Origin: Gemmatimonadota bacterium
GTDB taxonomy: Bacteria; Gemmatimonadota; Gemmatimonadetes; Gemmatimonadales; GWC2-71-9
DNA: 64,000 nt
Reading direction: 5' to 3'
Assembly: GCA_003222085.1 (NCBI GenBank)
Contig: QHUK01000012.1
Location: 1-64,000 of the forward strand
Below are positions 7,265-15,013 of the stretch, one piece after another (position 1 is the stretch's first letter; each line of letters opens with the position of its first letter). Position numbers and translations under genes: made by a program. Under the pieces are notes generated by a model. It made no database searches and had not been told where the DNA came from. It saw only the letters and a program-made list of their open reading frames with translations.

Positions 7265-8172
7265 GCGTGCGGCGTGCGAAGTGTTCCGACGCGGCAACGA
7301 TCGCGCGCGCGCTCCGCATTGCATTCGCCGAGTTCGAGCACCTCTACACGCCAGCGGCATTCGCCGCGACGTGTCCCGGGAGTGAAGAGATCGAGCAGCG
7401 AATCCGCGAAGGCCCCGTGTGGATCGCACTGCGTGACGAAGGCATTATCGGCACGGTGTCCGCCGACGCGCGCGGAAGGACCTTGTATATCCGCGGGATG
7501 GCTGTCGTACCGGGAGCGCGGGGACTCGGATGGGCCGGCGTCCTGCTCGATCAGATCGAATGTTATGCTCGGGCGGCTGGTTTTCCGATGCTCGAGCTCC
7601 GCACCACCCCATTTCTCACCACGGCAATCGCGCTGTACGAGCGCGCGGGGTTCCGCCGCACCGATACTGGGCCGCCCGATCACTTTGGAACGCCGACATT
7701 CACCATGACGAAAAACTTGGAGAACCGAGCGATGCCGACCACTAAATCCCACTTCTCTCTCGTGGCCGAAACTGCACCGCCCGAACCAGAGATCGCACAC
7801 CAGCACTTCATCTCGAAGCTTGAGTTGGAAACGGATCCGTCCGACGTGCATTTCGACATGGAGCGGGGCGCGAACGGGTTCGTAGTCGTCGATGCGCGAT
7901 CGGTCGAGGCGTACGCGCGGCGTCACATTCCCGGCGCCATCAACCTTCCCAGTCGCTCGATCAATGCCGAGTCCGCCGCTGTGCTGCCCAAGGACAAGGT
8001 GGTCGTCACCTACTGCTGGGGTCCCGGCTGTAACGCTTCCACCAAGGCCGCGGCCCGTCTGAGTAAGCTCGGGTTTCGCGTCAAAGAGCTCATTGGCGGG
8101 ATCGAGTATTGGGAGAAGGAGGGCTACGCCGTCGAAGGGACGCAGCCGCCGGATGAGCGGCTTCATGGCTGA
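7255..8172 (+). CDS. GNAT acetyltransferase fused to rhodanese domain
   Basis: One uninterrupted frame of about 305 residues. The first half is a GNAT fold ('LYIRGMAVVPGARGLGWAGVLL' carries the acetyl-CoA loop; 'ALYERAGFRRTD' is the C-terminal strand). The second half is a single rhodanese domain with 'VVVDARSVEAYARRHIPGAINLP' (quoted in part) and the active Cys in 'VTYCWGPGC' (near residue 254). No stop separates them. However, the rhodanese part begins like a free-standing protein at ATG 7732, with TTGGAG eight bases upstream, so a shorter product may also be made. Start is uncertain: TTG 7255 gives a natural GNAT N-terminus; GTG 7267 is the alternative. Confidence 0.75.
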   Translation: MSVSVRRAKCSDAATIARALRIAFAEFEHLYTPAAFAATCPGSEEIEQRIREGPVWIALRDEGIIGTVSADARGRTLYIRGMAVVPGARGLGWAGVLLDQIECYARAAGFPMLELRTTPFLTTAIALYERAGFRRTDTGPPDHFGTPTFTMTKNLENRAMPTTKSHFSLVAETAPPEPEIAHQHFISKLELETDPSDVHFDMERGANGFVVVDARSVEAYARRHIPGAINLPSRSINAESAAVLPKDKVVVTYCWGPGCNASTKAAARLSKLGFRVKELIGGIEYWEKEGYAVEGTQPPDERLHG

Positions 8173-9403
8173 CGGGTCCTTCACCGGTTTATCCGATCGG
8201 GCTGATCATGTGAGGGCAGCGCGGCCCACAGCGACTGCCGTAGTCCATCCGCTCGTACCACCAGCCGCGGTCAATGCACCTGTGTGCGAGCCGATTTACC
8301 AGAGCTCGGCGTGGAGCTTCGACAGTCTCGCGCAAGCGGAAGCAGTCTTCAGTGGCGTCGCAGTCGGCATCCCGCATCGCGCCTATGGTTCGCCCAACCA
8401 TCGATTGCTGGAGAGTCTGCTCGCCGAGCTCGAGCAGGCGGAATCATGTGTGACCACAGCGGGTGGGATGTCCGCGCTTGCTGCTGTGTTCTGGACTTTG
8501 CTCGAGCCTGGCGCTCGGGTCATCGCCAGCCACGATCTCTTTGGGGTGACGGCGGCGCTGTTAGGCGATATGCAGCGCTGGGGCGTCACCACGACATATG
8601 TGGATGCCACCGACGTGGGCGTCGTCGCCGACGCGCTCAGGCAGTCGGCGCGCCTGGTTCTTATCGAGTCGATCTCCAACCCGCGGATGCGCGTTCCCGA
8701 TATTGAGAGACTCGCAAGACTCGCGCACGACCATGGCGCGCTCCTCATCGTCGACAACACGCTCGCCGGACCCTACCACTGCAGGCCAATCACGTTTGGC
8801 GCTGACATGGTCGTAGAAGCCGCCACCAAGGCGTTGGCGGGTCATCATGACGTCGTCCTCGGCGCCATCGCGGCTAGACAAGAGATCATCACGCCCATGC
8901 GTTCGCTCATAGAACGTGCCGGACTCGGGCCGGGAGCGTTTGACGTCTGGCTGGCGCGCCGCGGGACGATGAGCTATGCGCTGCGCCAGGAACGCGCCAG
9001 CGCGAATGCGGCGCAACTCGCCGACTGGCTCGCTGCACGGGATGCGATACAGGCCGTGCATTATCCCGGACGAACCGACCATCCCGATCATGAGGTGGCG
9101 CGTCGCATGCTCACCAGTGGCTACGGCTCGATGCTGTCGCTTGAAATCGATACCTCGCACCTCGATGTGGATACCTTCCTCGCGGCCCTCGAGCACATTC
9201 GACTGGTTCACAGTCTGGGCGGGGCCGCGACGTCGCTATCCCATGCCGTCACGATGACACATCGATGTGCGGGCGAGGACCGACGACGCGAGCTCGGCCT
9301 GCACTGGGGCTTTTTTCGGATGTCCGTCGGCATCGAATCGATCGCCGATGTGATATCGGAGCTCGAGCGCGCGTTGCATGACGCGGCCAGCACCGAGCGT
9401 TAG
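8165..9403 (+). CDS. Cys/Met metabolism PLP-dependent enzyme (cystathionine gamma-synthase/lyase-like)
   Basis: 412 residues, the usual size of the trans-sulfuration family. Markers: 'YQSSAW' near 45, 'TTAGGMSALAAVFW', 'LIESISNPRMRVPDI' (about 166-180), 'LIVDNTLAGPYHCRP' and the PLP-binding lysine in 'EAATKALAGHHD' (about K222). The C-terminus has 'RMSVGIESIADVISELERAL'. Sequence alone does not separate gamma-synthase, gamma-lyase and sulfhydrylase. It overlaps the rhodanese gene by eight bases, which suggests sulfur metabolism. ATG 8165 is taken; an ATG four codons earlier is also possible. Confidence 0.85.
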   Translation: MADGSFTGLSDRADHVRAARPTATAVVHPLVPPAAVNAPVCEPIYQSSAWSFDSLAQAEAVFSGVAVGIPHRAYGSPNHRLLESLLAELEQAESCVTTAGGMSALAAVFWTLLEPGARVIASHDLFGVTAALLGDMQRWGVTTTYVDATDVGVVADALRQSARLVLIESISNPRMRVPDIERLARLAHDHGALLIVDNTLAGPYHCRPITFGADMVVEAATKALAGHHDVVLGAIAARQEIITPMRSLIERAGLGPGAFDVWLARRGTMSYALRQERASANAAQLADWLAARDAIQAVHYPGRTDHPDHEVARRMLTSGYGSMLSLEIDTSHLDVDTFLAALEHIRLVHSLGGAATSLSHAVTMTHRCAGEDRRRELGLHWGFFRMSVGIESIADVISELERALHDAASTER

Positions 9404-9499
9404 CATGCCGCAGTGAATGACAAGCGTCGAGATTTTCACGACATTCCGCCCCTATCGGTTCAATCCCGTGCGGGGGACGGCATTCATGGAGCTCGAGCT

Positions 9500-10432
9500 G
9501 TGAGGTTATTGGCCTTCGGAGTCATCTATTTCGTCTGGGGATCCACGTTTCTTGCGATTCGCATTGGCGTGCTCGAGGTTCCGCCGCTGCTGTTCGCGGC
9601 GCTGCGGTTCTTTGTGGCTGGCCTCTTGCTGTTTGGCTGGATGATCGCGCGACGCGAGCCCATACCGGACAGGCGAGAATGGAGGTCAGTCTTCTTACTT
9701 GCTTTTCTGATCTTTCTTGTCGACTACGGACTACTGTTCTGGGCCGAGCAGCGCGTGCCATCGGGCATCGCGGCGGTCATGATGGCTACGATTCCGCTGT
9801 TCATGACGCTGTCGGAAATCATGCTACTGCAAACGCAGCGGCTGAGCGCTCGCCTGGCCATAGCGCTCTTGATCGGAGTTGCCGGAGTAGCAGTGCTGGT
9901 AAGTCGCTCGTTGAACCTCGGTGGAGCGCCGATCGACCGGGTGGGTGCTGTGGCTCTGATCATTGGAGCGATTAGTTGGTCGGTCGCATCCATACTGACG
10001 CGCAAGCTGCCACTGCCATCGTCCAAGGGAATGAGCTCGGGGGCGCAGATGTTGGTCGGAGGAGTGTTGCTGGCGCTCGCGGCGGGTGTGCTGGGAGAGT
10101 TCCGGAGTTTTCATCCGGAGAACGTCTCACGCGGTGCATGGCTTGCGTTGCTTTATCTGATCGTCGCCGGTTCGATCATCGGGTTCACGGCCTATGTGTG
10201 GCTGCTCCATCATGACTCGCCAACAAAAGTCGGGACCTATGCATATGTGAATCCGGTGGTGGCGGTGCTGATTGGGTATCTCTTCGGCGGTGAATCCCTA
10301 GGTCTGCGAACCCTCCTGGGAACGCTGCTGGTGCTGACTGCTGTGGTGGTGATTACGGGCCTGCGGGTGCGCGGCCGCCCGAAGAAAGGTGCGCTCTTCC
10401 GCGACCGCAACGAAGTACCGCAGATGACGTAG
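9500..10432 (+). CDS. EamA/DMT-family transporter
   Basis: 310 residues with about ten hydrophobic helices in two EamA repeats. 'GVIYFVWGSTFLAIRIGV' is the classic first helix of RhaT/YdcZ-like drug/metabolite exporters, and the second repeat starts near 'GAISWSVASILTRKL'. GTG at 9500 is chosen because GGAG lies eight bases upstream and gives the standard N-terminus; a GTG at 9413 would add 29 polar residues without family support. Following the PLP enzyme by about 100 bases, it may export an amino acid or related metabolite, but the substrate cannot be told. Confidence 0.85.
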   Translation: MRLLAFGVIYFVWGSTFLAIRIGVLEVPPLLFAALRFFVAGLLLFGWMIARREPIPDRREWRSVFLLAFLIFLVDYGLLFWAEQRVPSGIAAVMMATIPLFMTLSEIMLLQTQRLSARLAIALLIGVAGVAVLVSRSLNLGGAPIDRVGAVALIIGAISWSVASILTRKLPLPSSKGMSSGAQMLVGGVLLALAAGVLGEFRSFHPENVSRGAWLALLYLIVAGSIIGFTAYVWLLHHDSPTKVGTYAYVNPVVAVLIGYLFGGESLGLRTLLGTLLVLTAVVVITGLRVRGRPKKGALFRDRNEVPQMT

Positions 10433-10552
10433 CTCCATAGCGTTTCAGATCGACCACCTCTCTACGGCGATCACAACTGGTCTCGTGCTCGATGCGCCAC
10501 AGGAGGTCGTCCAAGCCGTGGTTGGGCTCGCGAACAATCCAAAGGAGTCCTG

Positions 10553-10930
10553 ATGCCCCCGGCCGCCCTGATGCCGATCAACGGCAAGATCTGCTACATC
10601 GAGATTCCCGCCCTCGACATCCGGCGCTCGGCGGACTTCTACGCCAAAGTGTTCGGCTGGACGATCCGCAAGCGCGGCGACGGTGCCACGGCGTTCGACG
10701 ACGCGACGGGCCAGGTGAGCGGCACGTGGGTGCTGGGGCGACCGGCGGCGTCACAACCCGGCCTGCTCGTCTATATCATGGTCGACAGCGTGGCCGCCAC
10801 GATCGATACCGTCACCGCACAGGGAGGCACACTCGTCCAGCCGATCGGCGCCGACGCACCCGAGGTGACCGCGAGATTCCGGGATCCCGGAGGAAACGTC
10901 ATCGGCCTGTACCAGGAGCCCGGCCGCTAG
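10553..10930 (+). CDS. VOC (glyoxalase/bleomycin-resistance superfamily) protein
   Basis: 125 residues forming one VOC module of paired beta-alpha-beta-beta-beta units: 'ICYIEIPALDIRRSADFYAKVFGW' (quoted in part), 'LLVYIMVDSVAATIDTVTAQGG' (in part) and a C-terminal 'ARFRDPGGNVIGLYQ' with the usual metal-ligand Glu/Gln position. Start ATG is preceded by AAAGGAG at good spacing. Members range from lyases to resistance proteins; the substrate is unknown. Confidence 0.8.
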   Translation: MPPAALMPINGKICYIEIPALDIRRSADFYAKVFGWTIRKRGDGATAFDDATGQVSGTWVLGRPAASQPGLLVYIMVDSVAATIDTVTAQGGTLVQPIGADAPEVTARFRDPGGNVIGLYQEPGR

Positions 10931-10964
10931 ACACGCGGTACCAGCCCCGGCCGTGAAAGTGTGC

Positions 10965-10993
10965 TTGACGGTCACGCGGCCCGGAGGTATCAT
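10965..10993 (+). promoter_or_regulatory. Promoter of the pheL-pheA-ilvD transcript
   Basis: TTGACG (10965-10970), 17-base spacer, TATCAT (10988-10993). The expected start of transcription falls at about 11000, the A of the leader peptide's ATG, so the leader may be translated from a leaderless mRNA. Confidence 0.75.
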
Positions 10994-10999
10994 CGGCTG

Positions 11000-11086
11000 A
11001 TGCCGCTGCGTTCCAGTCATTTCTGCTTCATCTTTTTCTTCGCGACCCACTCCACGGGCCGTGACTGGAGACATGCGCGCGACTAG
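11000..11086 (+). CDS. pheL: Phe-rich leader peptide
   Basis: 28-codon frame ATG to TAG. Codons 8-14 read Phe-Cys-Phe-Ile-Phe-Phe-Phe, five phenylalanines in seven. It lies between a promoter and a strong terminator 80 bases before pheA, exactly where an attenuator leader peptide belongs. Ribosome stalling at the Phe run when charged tRNA-Phe is scarce would favour antitermination. The GGAGG upstream lies inside the promoter spacer, so it is probably not a ribosome site. Confidence 0.85.
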   Translation: MPLRSSHFCFIFFFATHSTGRDWRHARD

Positions 11087-11149
11087 CTGAGCATCGGATC
11101 TCCCAGTTCACACCAGCGGCCCGTTTGCGAGAACGGGCCGCTGTTTTTT
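11012..11149 (+). promoter_or_regulatory. pheA transcription attenuator (regions 1-4)
   Basis: Region 1 TCCAGTCA (11012-11019) is complementary to region 2a TGACTGGA (11062-11069). Region 2b ACGGGCCG (11054-11061) is complementary to CGGCCCGT (11117-11124), which is also the 5' arm of the terminator. The Phe run lies immediately after region 1, so a ribosome stalled there masks region 1, frees region 2 and lets it pair with the terminator's 5' arm. This is the classic competing-hairpin design of enterobacterial pheA and trp leaders, seen directly in the sequence. Confidence 0.85.
11114..11149 (+). terminator. Attenuator terminator upstream of pheA
   Basis: Perfect 12-bp stem CAGCGGCCCGTT / AACGGGCCGCTG, 6-base loop, then six T. 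It stands 17 bases before the pheA start codon and would stop transcription unless the antiterminator forms. Confidence 0.9.
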
Positions 11150-11166
11150 CGAGAGGCGAGGGAGGC

Positions 11167-12024
11167 ATGACGACTGTCACGGTCGCGATTCAGGGCGAAG
11201 CAGGGTCGTTCAGCCATGCAGCGGCACTCCAGGCGCTCGGGCCTGCCATTCGGCTCGTGCCGTGCCCCAGCTTCGAGGATCTGTTCCGGGCGGTCGAGCG
11301 GGGGGACGCGGCGCGGGGAACGGTCCCCATCGAGAATTCGCTGGCGGGGTCGGTGCACGAGAACTACGACCTCCTGGGCGCGCACGCGCTCCACGTCGTG
11401 GGGGAAACGCAGGTCCGCGTCCGCCACTGTCTCATCGCCCGCCCCGGCACCGAGCGCGCCGCCATCCGCCGGGTGGCGTCGCACCCCGTCGCGCTGGCGC
11501 AGTGCCGCAGGTTCTTCACGGAGCACCCTGAGGTCATGCCGGTCCCGGCGTACGACACCGCCGGCAGCGTCCGCGACCTGATGGCGGGTCGCCCCGCGGC
11601 CGACGCTCGGCTCGCGGCCGACGCCGCCATCGCGTCCTCGCTCGCCGCCCAGCTGTACGGGGGCACGGTTTTGCAGGAAGGCCTGGAGGACCACGCCGAG
11701 AACTACACGCGATTTCTGGTGGTCGCGCGCGATCCCGCGCCGCCCGAGCTCGCCCGCAAGACGTCGCTCGTCTTCACCCTGCCCAACGTCCCCGGCTCGC
11801 TCCACCGGGCGCTCGGCGTGTTCGCCACGCGCGGATTGGACCTGACCAAGATCGAGTCCCGCCCGCTGCCGGGGCGGCCGTGGGAGTACGCGTTCTACCT
11901 GGATGTGGCGGGGGATCCGCGGGGCGCCGTCGCCGAGGCGCTGGCCGAGCTGCGAGGACTCGCGCGCGACTTACGGATTCTGGGCGCCTACCCCGGGAGC
12001 GACATCCCCGTCGCCAAGGGTTAG
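11167..12024 (+). CDS. pheA: Prephenate dehydratase
   Basis: 285 residues. N-terminal dehydratase domain ('[14 protein letters not shown]', '[20 protein letters not shown]' in part, 'DNYTRF'-like '[10 protein letters not shown]' with the catalytic Thr-Arg-Phe) followed by an ACT domain ('[19 protein letters not shown]', '[21 protein letters not shown]' in part) that binds Phe for feedback inhibition. It makes phenylpyruvate from prephenate and has no chorismate mutase part. The ATG at 11167 has GGGAGG upstream; the frame continues upstream into the terminator, which cannot be coding. Regulated by the Phe attenuator, with ilvD eight bases downstream. Confidence 0.95.
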   Translation: MTTVTVAIQGEAGSFSHAAALQALGPAIRLVPCPSFEDLFRAVERGDAARGTVPIENSLAGSVHENYDLLGAHALHVVGETQVRVRHCLIARPGTERAAIRRVASHPVALAQCRRFFTEHPEVMPVPAYDTAGSVRDLMAGRPAADARLAADAAIASSLAAQLYGGTVLQEGLEDHAENYTRFLVVARDPAPPELARKTSLVFTLPNVPGSLHRALGVFATRGLDLTKIESRPLPGRPWEYAFYLDVAGDPRGAVAEALAELRGLARDLRILGAYPGSDIPVAKG

Positions 12025-12032
12025 TTTCCGCC

Positions 12033-13715
12033 ATGGCTCAGAAGCTTCGCAGCCGGACGATCACCGACGGCGTCCAGCGCTCCCCGAACCGCGCCATGCT
12101 CCGGGCGGTCGGGTTCGGCGACCGCGATTTCGGCAAGCCCATCGTCGGCGTCGCCAACGCCTACTCGACCATCACGCCGTGCAACCTCGGGCTCGACCTG
12201 CTCGCCAAGCGGGCGGAAGCGGCCCTGCGGACCGCCGGCGTCATGCCGCAGACGTTCGGCACGATCACGGTGAGCGACGGCATCTCGATGGGGACTGAAG
12301 GGATGAAGTACTCGCTCGTCTCCCGCGAGGTCATCGCCGACTCGATCGAAACCGCGTGCAACGCGCAGTGCATGGACGGCGTGCTCGTGGTCGGCGGGTG
12401 CGACAAGAACATGCCGGGCGCCATGATCGCGATCGCCCGCATGGACATCCCGGCCGTATTCGTCTACGGCGGGACGATCAAGCCCGGGCACCACGCGGGG
12501 CGCGACCTCACGGTCGTGAGCGTGTTCGAAGCCGTGGGGGAATACGCCGCGGGCCGCATCGATGCCGCCGAGCTCCTGGAGGTGGAGCGCCGGGCCTGCC
12601 CGGGCGCGGGGTCGTGTGGCGGGATGTTCACGGCGAACACGATGTCCTCGATCTTCGAGGCCATGGGGATGAGCCTCCCCTACTCATCCACGATGGCCGC
12701 CGAAGACGCCGAAAAGGCGGAGAGCGCCGCGCGCTCGGCCACGGTGCTCGTGGACGCGATCTCGCGGGGGCTGCGCCCGCGACAGATCCTGACCCGCAAG
12801 GCGTTCGAAAACGCCATCGCCATCACCATGGCCATCGGCGGCTCGACCAACGCCGTGCTGCACCTCCTCGCCATCGCCCACGCTGCGGAGGTGCCGCTCA
12901 CGCTGGACGACTTCGGAGCCATCCGCGCGCGCGTACCGGTGCTGTGCGACTTGAAGCCGTCAGGACGGTTCGTCACGGTGGATCTTCACCGGGCGGGCGG
13001 CGTGCCCCAGGTCATGAAACTCCTGCTCGCGCATGGCGCGCTCCACGGCGAGGCGCTGTCGATCACGGGGCAGACGATCGCCGAGGTGCTGCGAGATGTC
13101 CCGGAGACGCCGCGGAAGGATCAAGAGGTGATCCGCCCGTGGGACCGGCCGCTCTACCCTCAGGGGCATCTCGCCGTCCTGCGCGGCAACCTCGCGAGTG
13201 ACGGGGGCGTGGCGAAGATCACAGGCGTGAAGACGCCGCGAATGACCGGCCCGGCGCGCGTGTTCGACCGCGAGGAGGACTGTCTCGAAGCCATCCTCGC
13301 CGGCCATGTCAGGCGTGGGGACGTGCTCGTCATCCGCTACGAAGGGCCGAAAGGCGGGCCGGGGATGCGGGAGATGCTCTCGCCCACCTCGGCTCTCATC
13401 GGCGCCGGCCTCGGCGATGCGGTCGGCTTGATCACCGACGGGCGGTTCTCGGGCGGGACGTACGGCCTGGTGGTGGGGCACGTCGCGCCCGAGGCAGCCG
13501 TGGGCGGGACCATCGCGCTCGTCGAAGACGGGGACTCGATCACGATCGACGCGGAGCGGCGCGTGCTCCAGCTCGACGTACCCGAGGGCGAGCTGGCCAA
13601 GCGGCGAGCGCGGTGGAAGCCACCGGCGCCGCGCTACACCTCCGGGGTGCTTGCGAAGTACGCGAAACTCGTGTCGAGCGCGAGTGTGGGCGCGGTGACG
13701 GACGCCGGGCCCTAG
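12033..13715 (+). CDS. ilvD: Dihydroxy-acid dehydratase
   Basis: 560 residues, full length. Iron-sulfur cysteines and active-site motifs are present: 'PCNLGL', '[13 protein letters not shown]', '[16 protein letters not shown]', '[10 protein letters not shown]' and '[18 protein letters not shown]'. It dehydrates dihydroxy-isovalerate and dihydroxy-methylvalerate in valine and isoleucine synthesis. It follows pheA by eight bases, so it is probably on the Phe-attenuated transcript, an unexpected regulatory link; no separate promoter is seen. The remaining branched-chain genes lie in the opposite-strand operon at 14.9-22.7 kb. Confidence 0.95.
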   Translation: MAQKLRSRTITDGVQRSPNRAMLRAVGFGDRDFGKPIVGVANAYSTITPCNLGLDLLAKRAEAALRTAGVMPQTFGTITVSDGISMGTEGMKYSLVSREVIADSIETACNAQCMDGVLVVGGCDKNMPGAMIAIARMDIPAVFVYGGTIKPGHHAGRDLTVVSVFEAVGEYAAGRIDAAELLEVERRACPGAGSCGGMFTANTMSSIFEAMGMSLPYSSTMAAEDAEKAESAARSATVLVDAISRGLRPRQILTRKAFENAIAITMAIGGSTNAVLHLLAIAHAAEVPLTLDDFGAIRARVPVLCDLKPSGRFVTVDLHRAGGVPQVMKLLLAHGALHGEALSITGQTIAEVLRDVPETPRKDQEVIRPWDRPLYPQGHLAVLRGNLASDGGVAKITGVKTPRMTGPARVFDREEDCLEAILAGHVRRGDVLVIRYEGPKGGPGMREMLSPTSALIGAGLGDAVGLITDGRFSGGTYGLVVGHVAPEAAVGGTIALVEDGDSITIDAERRVLQLDVPEGELAKRRARWKPPAPRYTSGVLAKYAKLVSSASVGAVTDAGP

Positions 13716-13752
13716 CGTTCAAACCCTGACAATAGAGTCTCGGCCCGAAGTT

Positions 13753-13770
13753 CCCATCCTGAAGGATGGG
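13753..13770 (+). terminator. Hairpin after ilvD (weak terminator candidate)
   Basis: CCCATCC-TGAA-GGATGGG, a 7-bp stem with a 4-base loop about 40 bases after the ilvD stop. There is no T-run, so termination is uncertain. It lies just before the first copy of the 154-bp direct repeat. Confidence 0.4.
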
Positions 13771-13794
13771 CCCGCACGACACAACGCTGTACGC

Positions 13795-13822
13795 GTAGGG
13801 GCGCAGCATGCTGCGCCCCTAC
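13795..13822. repeat. 28-bp palindromic repeat (copy A)
   Basis: Perfect 14+14 palindrome starting GTAGGGGCGCAGCA, followed by its reverse complement. It recurs at 14881-14908 (identical) and 48439-48466 (one change). Intergenic in all cases; REP-like or MITE-like. Confidence 0.9.
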
Positions 13823-13863
13823 ATCGATCATAGCCGGGCCGACGCTTTCAGCGTGGGAAACAT

Positions 13864-13927
13864 CTAACTCGCTACCGGCGCCCGGGACGGCTGCTCCTGG
13901 GCGATCAGCCCGGCAATGCGGGCTCCC
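13864..13927 (-). pseudogene. Duplicated 3' fragment of leuB
   Basis: Reads on the minus strand as the last 20 or so codons of leuB, including the same stop (TAG) and the '[10 protein letters not shown]' ending. There is no start and no upstream domain. It is part of direct-repeat copy 1 and shows that the intact leuB end is the source of the duplication. Confidence 0.85.
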
Positions 13928-13948
13928 GGGTGACCGGAGAAGGCCTCC

Positions 13949-14842
13949 TTGAGCGCACGGCGACGTCCAATACGCGGACCCGTCTTGGCACTAGCGCAGT
14001 TCATCATTGCAGTCGCGGCAGCCGCTGCCATCCTGCTCGGTCATAGCCTACTCGGCCTTGTGCTATTTACAGCGTCCTTGACACTTCTCGCTCTGACGGA
14101 TCGCTACCGCTTCCGCAACGTCGTGTCCGTGACGTTGAGCGTAGTCAACCCGCGGATGCTGCTGCTTATCCTGGCACAACTGGGCGGTGAAGGGCTCGTA
14201 AGGGTGCGGCTCCTGATGCGCAGTCGTTCTTCCACGAGGCAGCGTCATCACACTTCGTACACGCTGCCTTTTGAAGGGCGATGGCTTGTCGCGAGCGGCG
14301 GCAGCAGTTGGAGAACCTCGCACTCTTGGCATTTGATTGGCCAACGCTATGCCTACGACTTCGTCGCAGTTGACAAGCAGGGCCAGCGCCACCGCGCTAC
14401 GGGCAGACTCAAGGAGGACTATCTCTCATACGGTCAGCCGGTCCTTGCGCCTGCAGACGGAGTCGTGGCGCACGTCCGCGACGGTGTCCGCGATGCTGTC
14501 GAGGTTGGGACCGGCTGGGTTGATTGGCGTTCAAGGGATTTTCGCGGCAACTTTGTCGTGATCAGGCATGCAGAGGCTGAATACAGCCTCCTGGCACACT
14601 TGGTACCGGGCAGCATCGCGCTGCGAGTTGGAGATCAGGTGCAGCGAGGACAGCGTGTTGGGTCCTGCGGACATTCCGGCCATAGCACCGAGCCACACTT
14701 ACACTTCCAAGTGCAGGACCGCCGGAATTTCTTTCTCGCCGCGTCCCTCCCGGTGCCATTTACCAACACTGCGGTCAACGGAGAAAACCAGACAGACCCG
14801 GTCTACCTCAGTATCGGCGATCTCGTGGAGCGCGCCCAGTGA
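13949..14842 (+). CDS. M23 (LytM-type) peptidase, membrane-anchored
   Basis: 297 residues. Residues about 10-55 contain two hydrophobic helices. The C-terminal domain has the LytM zinc ligands: 'SWHLIGQRYAYDFV' (His and Asp of the HxxxxxxxD motif) and 'STEPHLHFQVQD' (HxH). Such enzymes cut peptidoglycan cross-bridges or are inactive regulators; here the ligands look intact. The TTG start has GGAGAAGG before it. The gene is flanked by 154-bp direct repeats, breaks the leu operon's neighbourhood and is visibly less GC-rich than its neighbours, so it is probably an insertion. Confidence 0.8.
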   Translation: MSARRRPIRGPVLALAQFIIAVAAAAAILLGHSLLGLVLFTASLTLLALTDRYRFRNVVSVTLSVVNPRMLLLILAQLGGEGLVRVRLLMRSRSSTRQRHHTSYTLPFEGRWLVASGGSSWRTSHSWHLIGQRYAYDFVAVDKQGQRHRATGRLKEDYLSYGQPVLAPADGVVAHVRDGVRDAVEVGTGWVDWRSRDFRGNFVVIRHAEAEYSLLAHLVPGSIALRVGDQVQRGQRVGSCGHSGHSTEPHLHFQVQDRRNFFLAASLPVPFTNTAVNGENQTDPVYLSIGDLVERAQ

Positions 14843-14859
14843 GCCCGCCTCCCGACCGG

Positions 14860-15013
14860 GCACGCCACCACGCTGTACGCGTAGGGGCGCAGCATGCTGC
14901 GCCCCTACATCCATCATAGCCGGGCCGACGCTTTCAGCGTGGGAAACATCTAACTCGCTACCGGCGCCCGGGACGGCTGCTCCTGGGCAATCAGCCCCGC
15001 GATCCGCGCTCCC
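14860..15013. repeat. 154-bp direct repeat, copy 2
   Basis: The native copy: it runs from the intergenic palindrome into the last 64 bases of leuB. See 13774-13927 for its partner. Confidence 0.95.
14881..14908. repeat. 28-bp palindromic repeat (copy B)
   Basis: Identical to 13795-13822. It lies about 40 bases downstream of the leuB stop and could also act as a transcript-end hairpin. Confidence 0.9.

Larger units (their letters stand above)
13774..13927. repeat. 154-bp direct repeat, copy 1
   Basis: Nearly identical to 14860-15013, in the same orientation and offset by exactly 1,086 bp, with a handful of scattered mismatches. It contains the 28-bp palindrome and a duplicate of the 3' end of leuB. 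The two copies bracket the M23 peptidase gene. Confidence 0.95.

Noticed and set aside
11125-11166. Earlier pheA start at TTG 11125
   Set aside because: This codon lies inside the terminator hairpin; ATG 11167 has GGGAGG upstream and the correct family N-terminus.
12356-13201. 281-codon plus-strand frame inside ilvD
   Set aside because: Out-of-frame shadow rich in Arg and Gly; ilvD covers the region with full-length homology.
13949-14842. Transposase or integrase responsible for the M23 insertion
   Set aside because: No such gene is present in the repeat-bounded unit; only the M23 peptidase is encoded.
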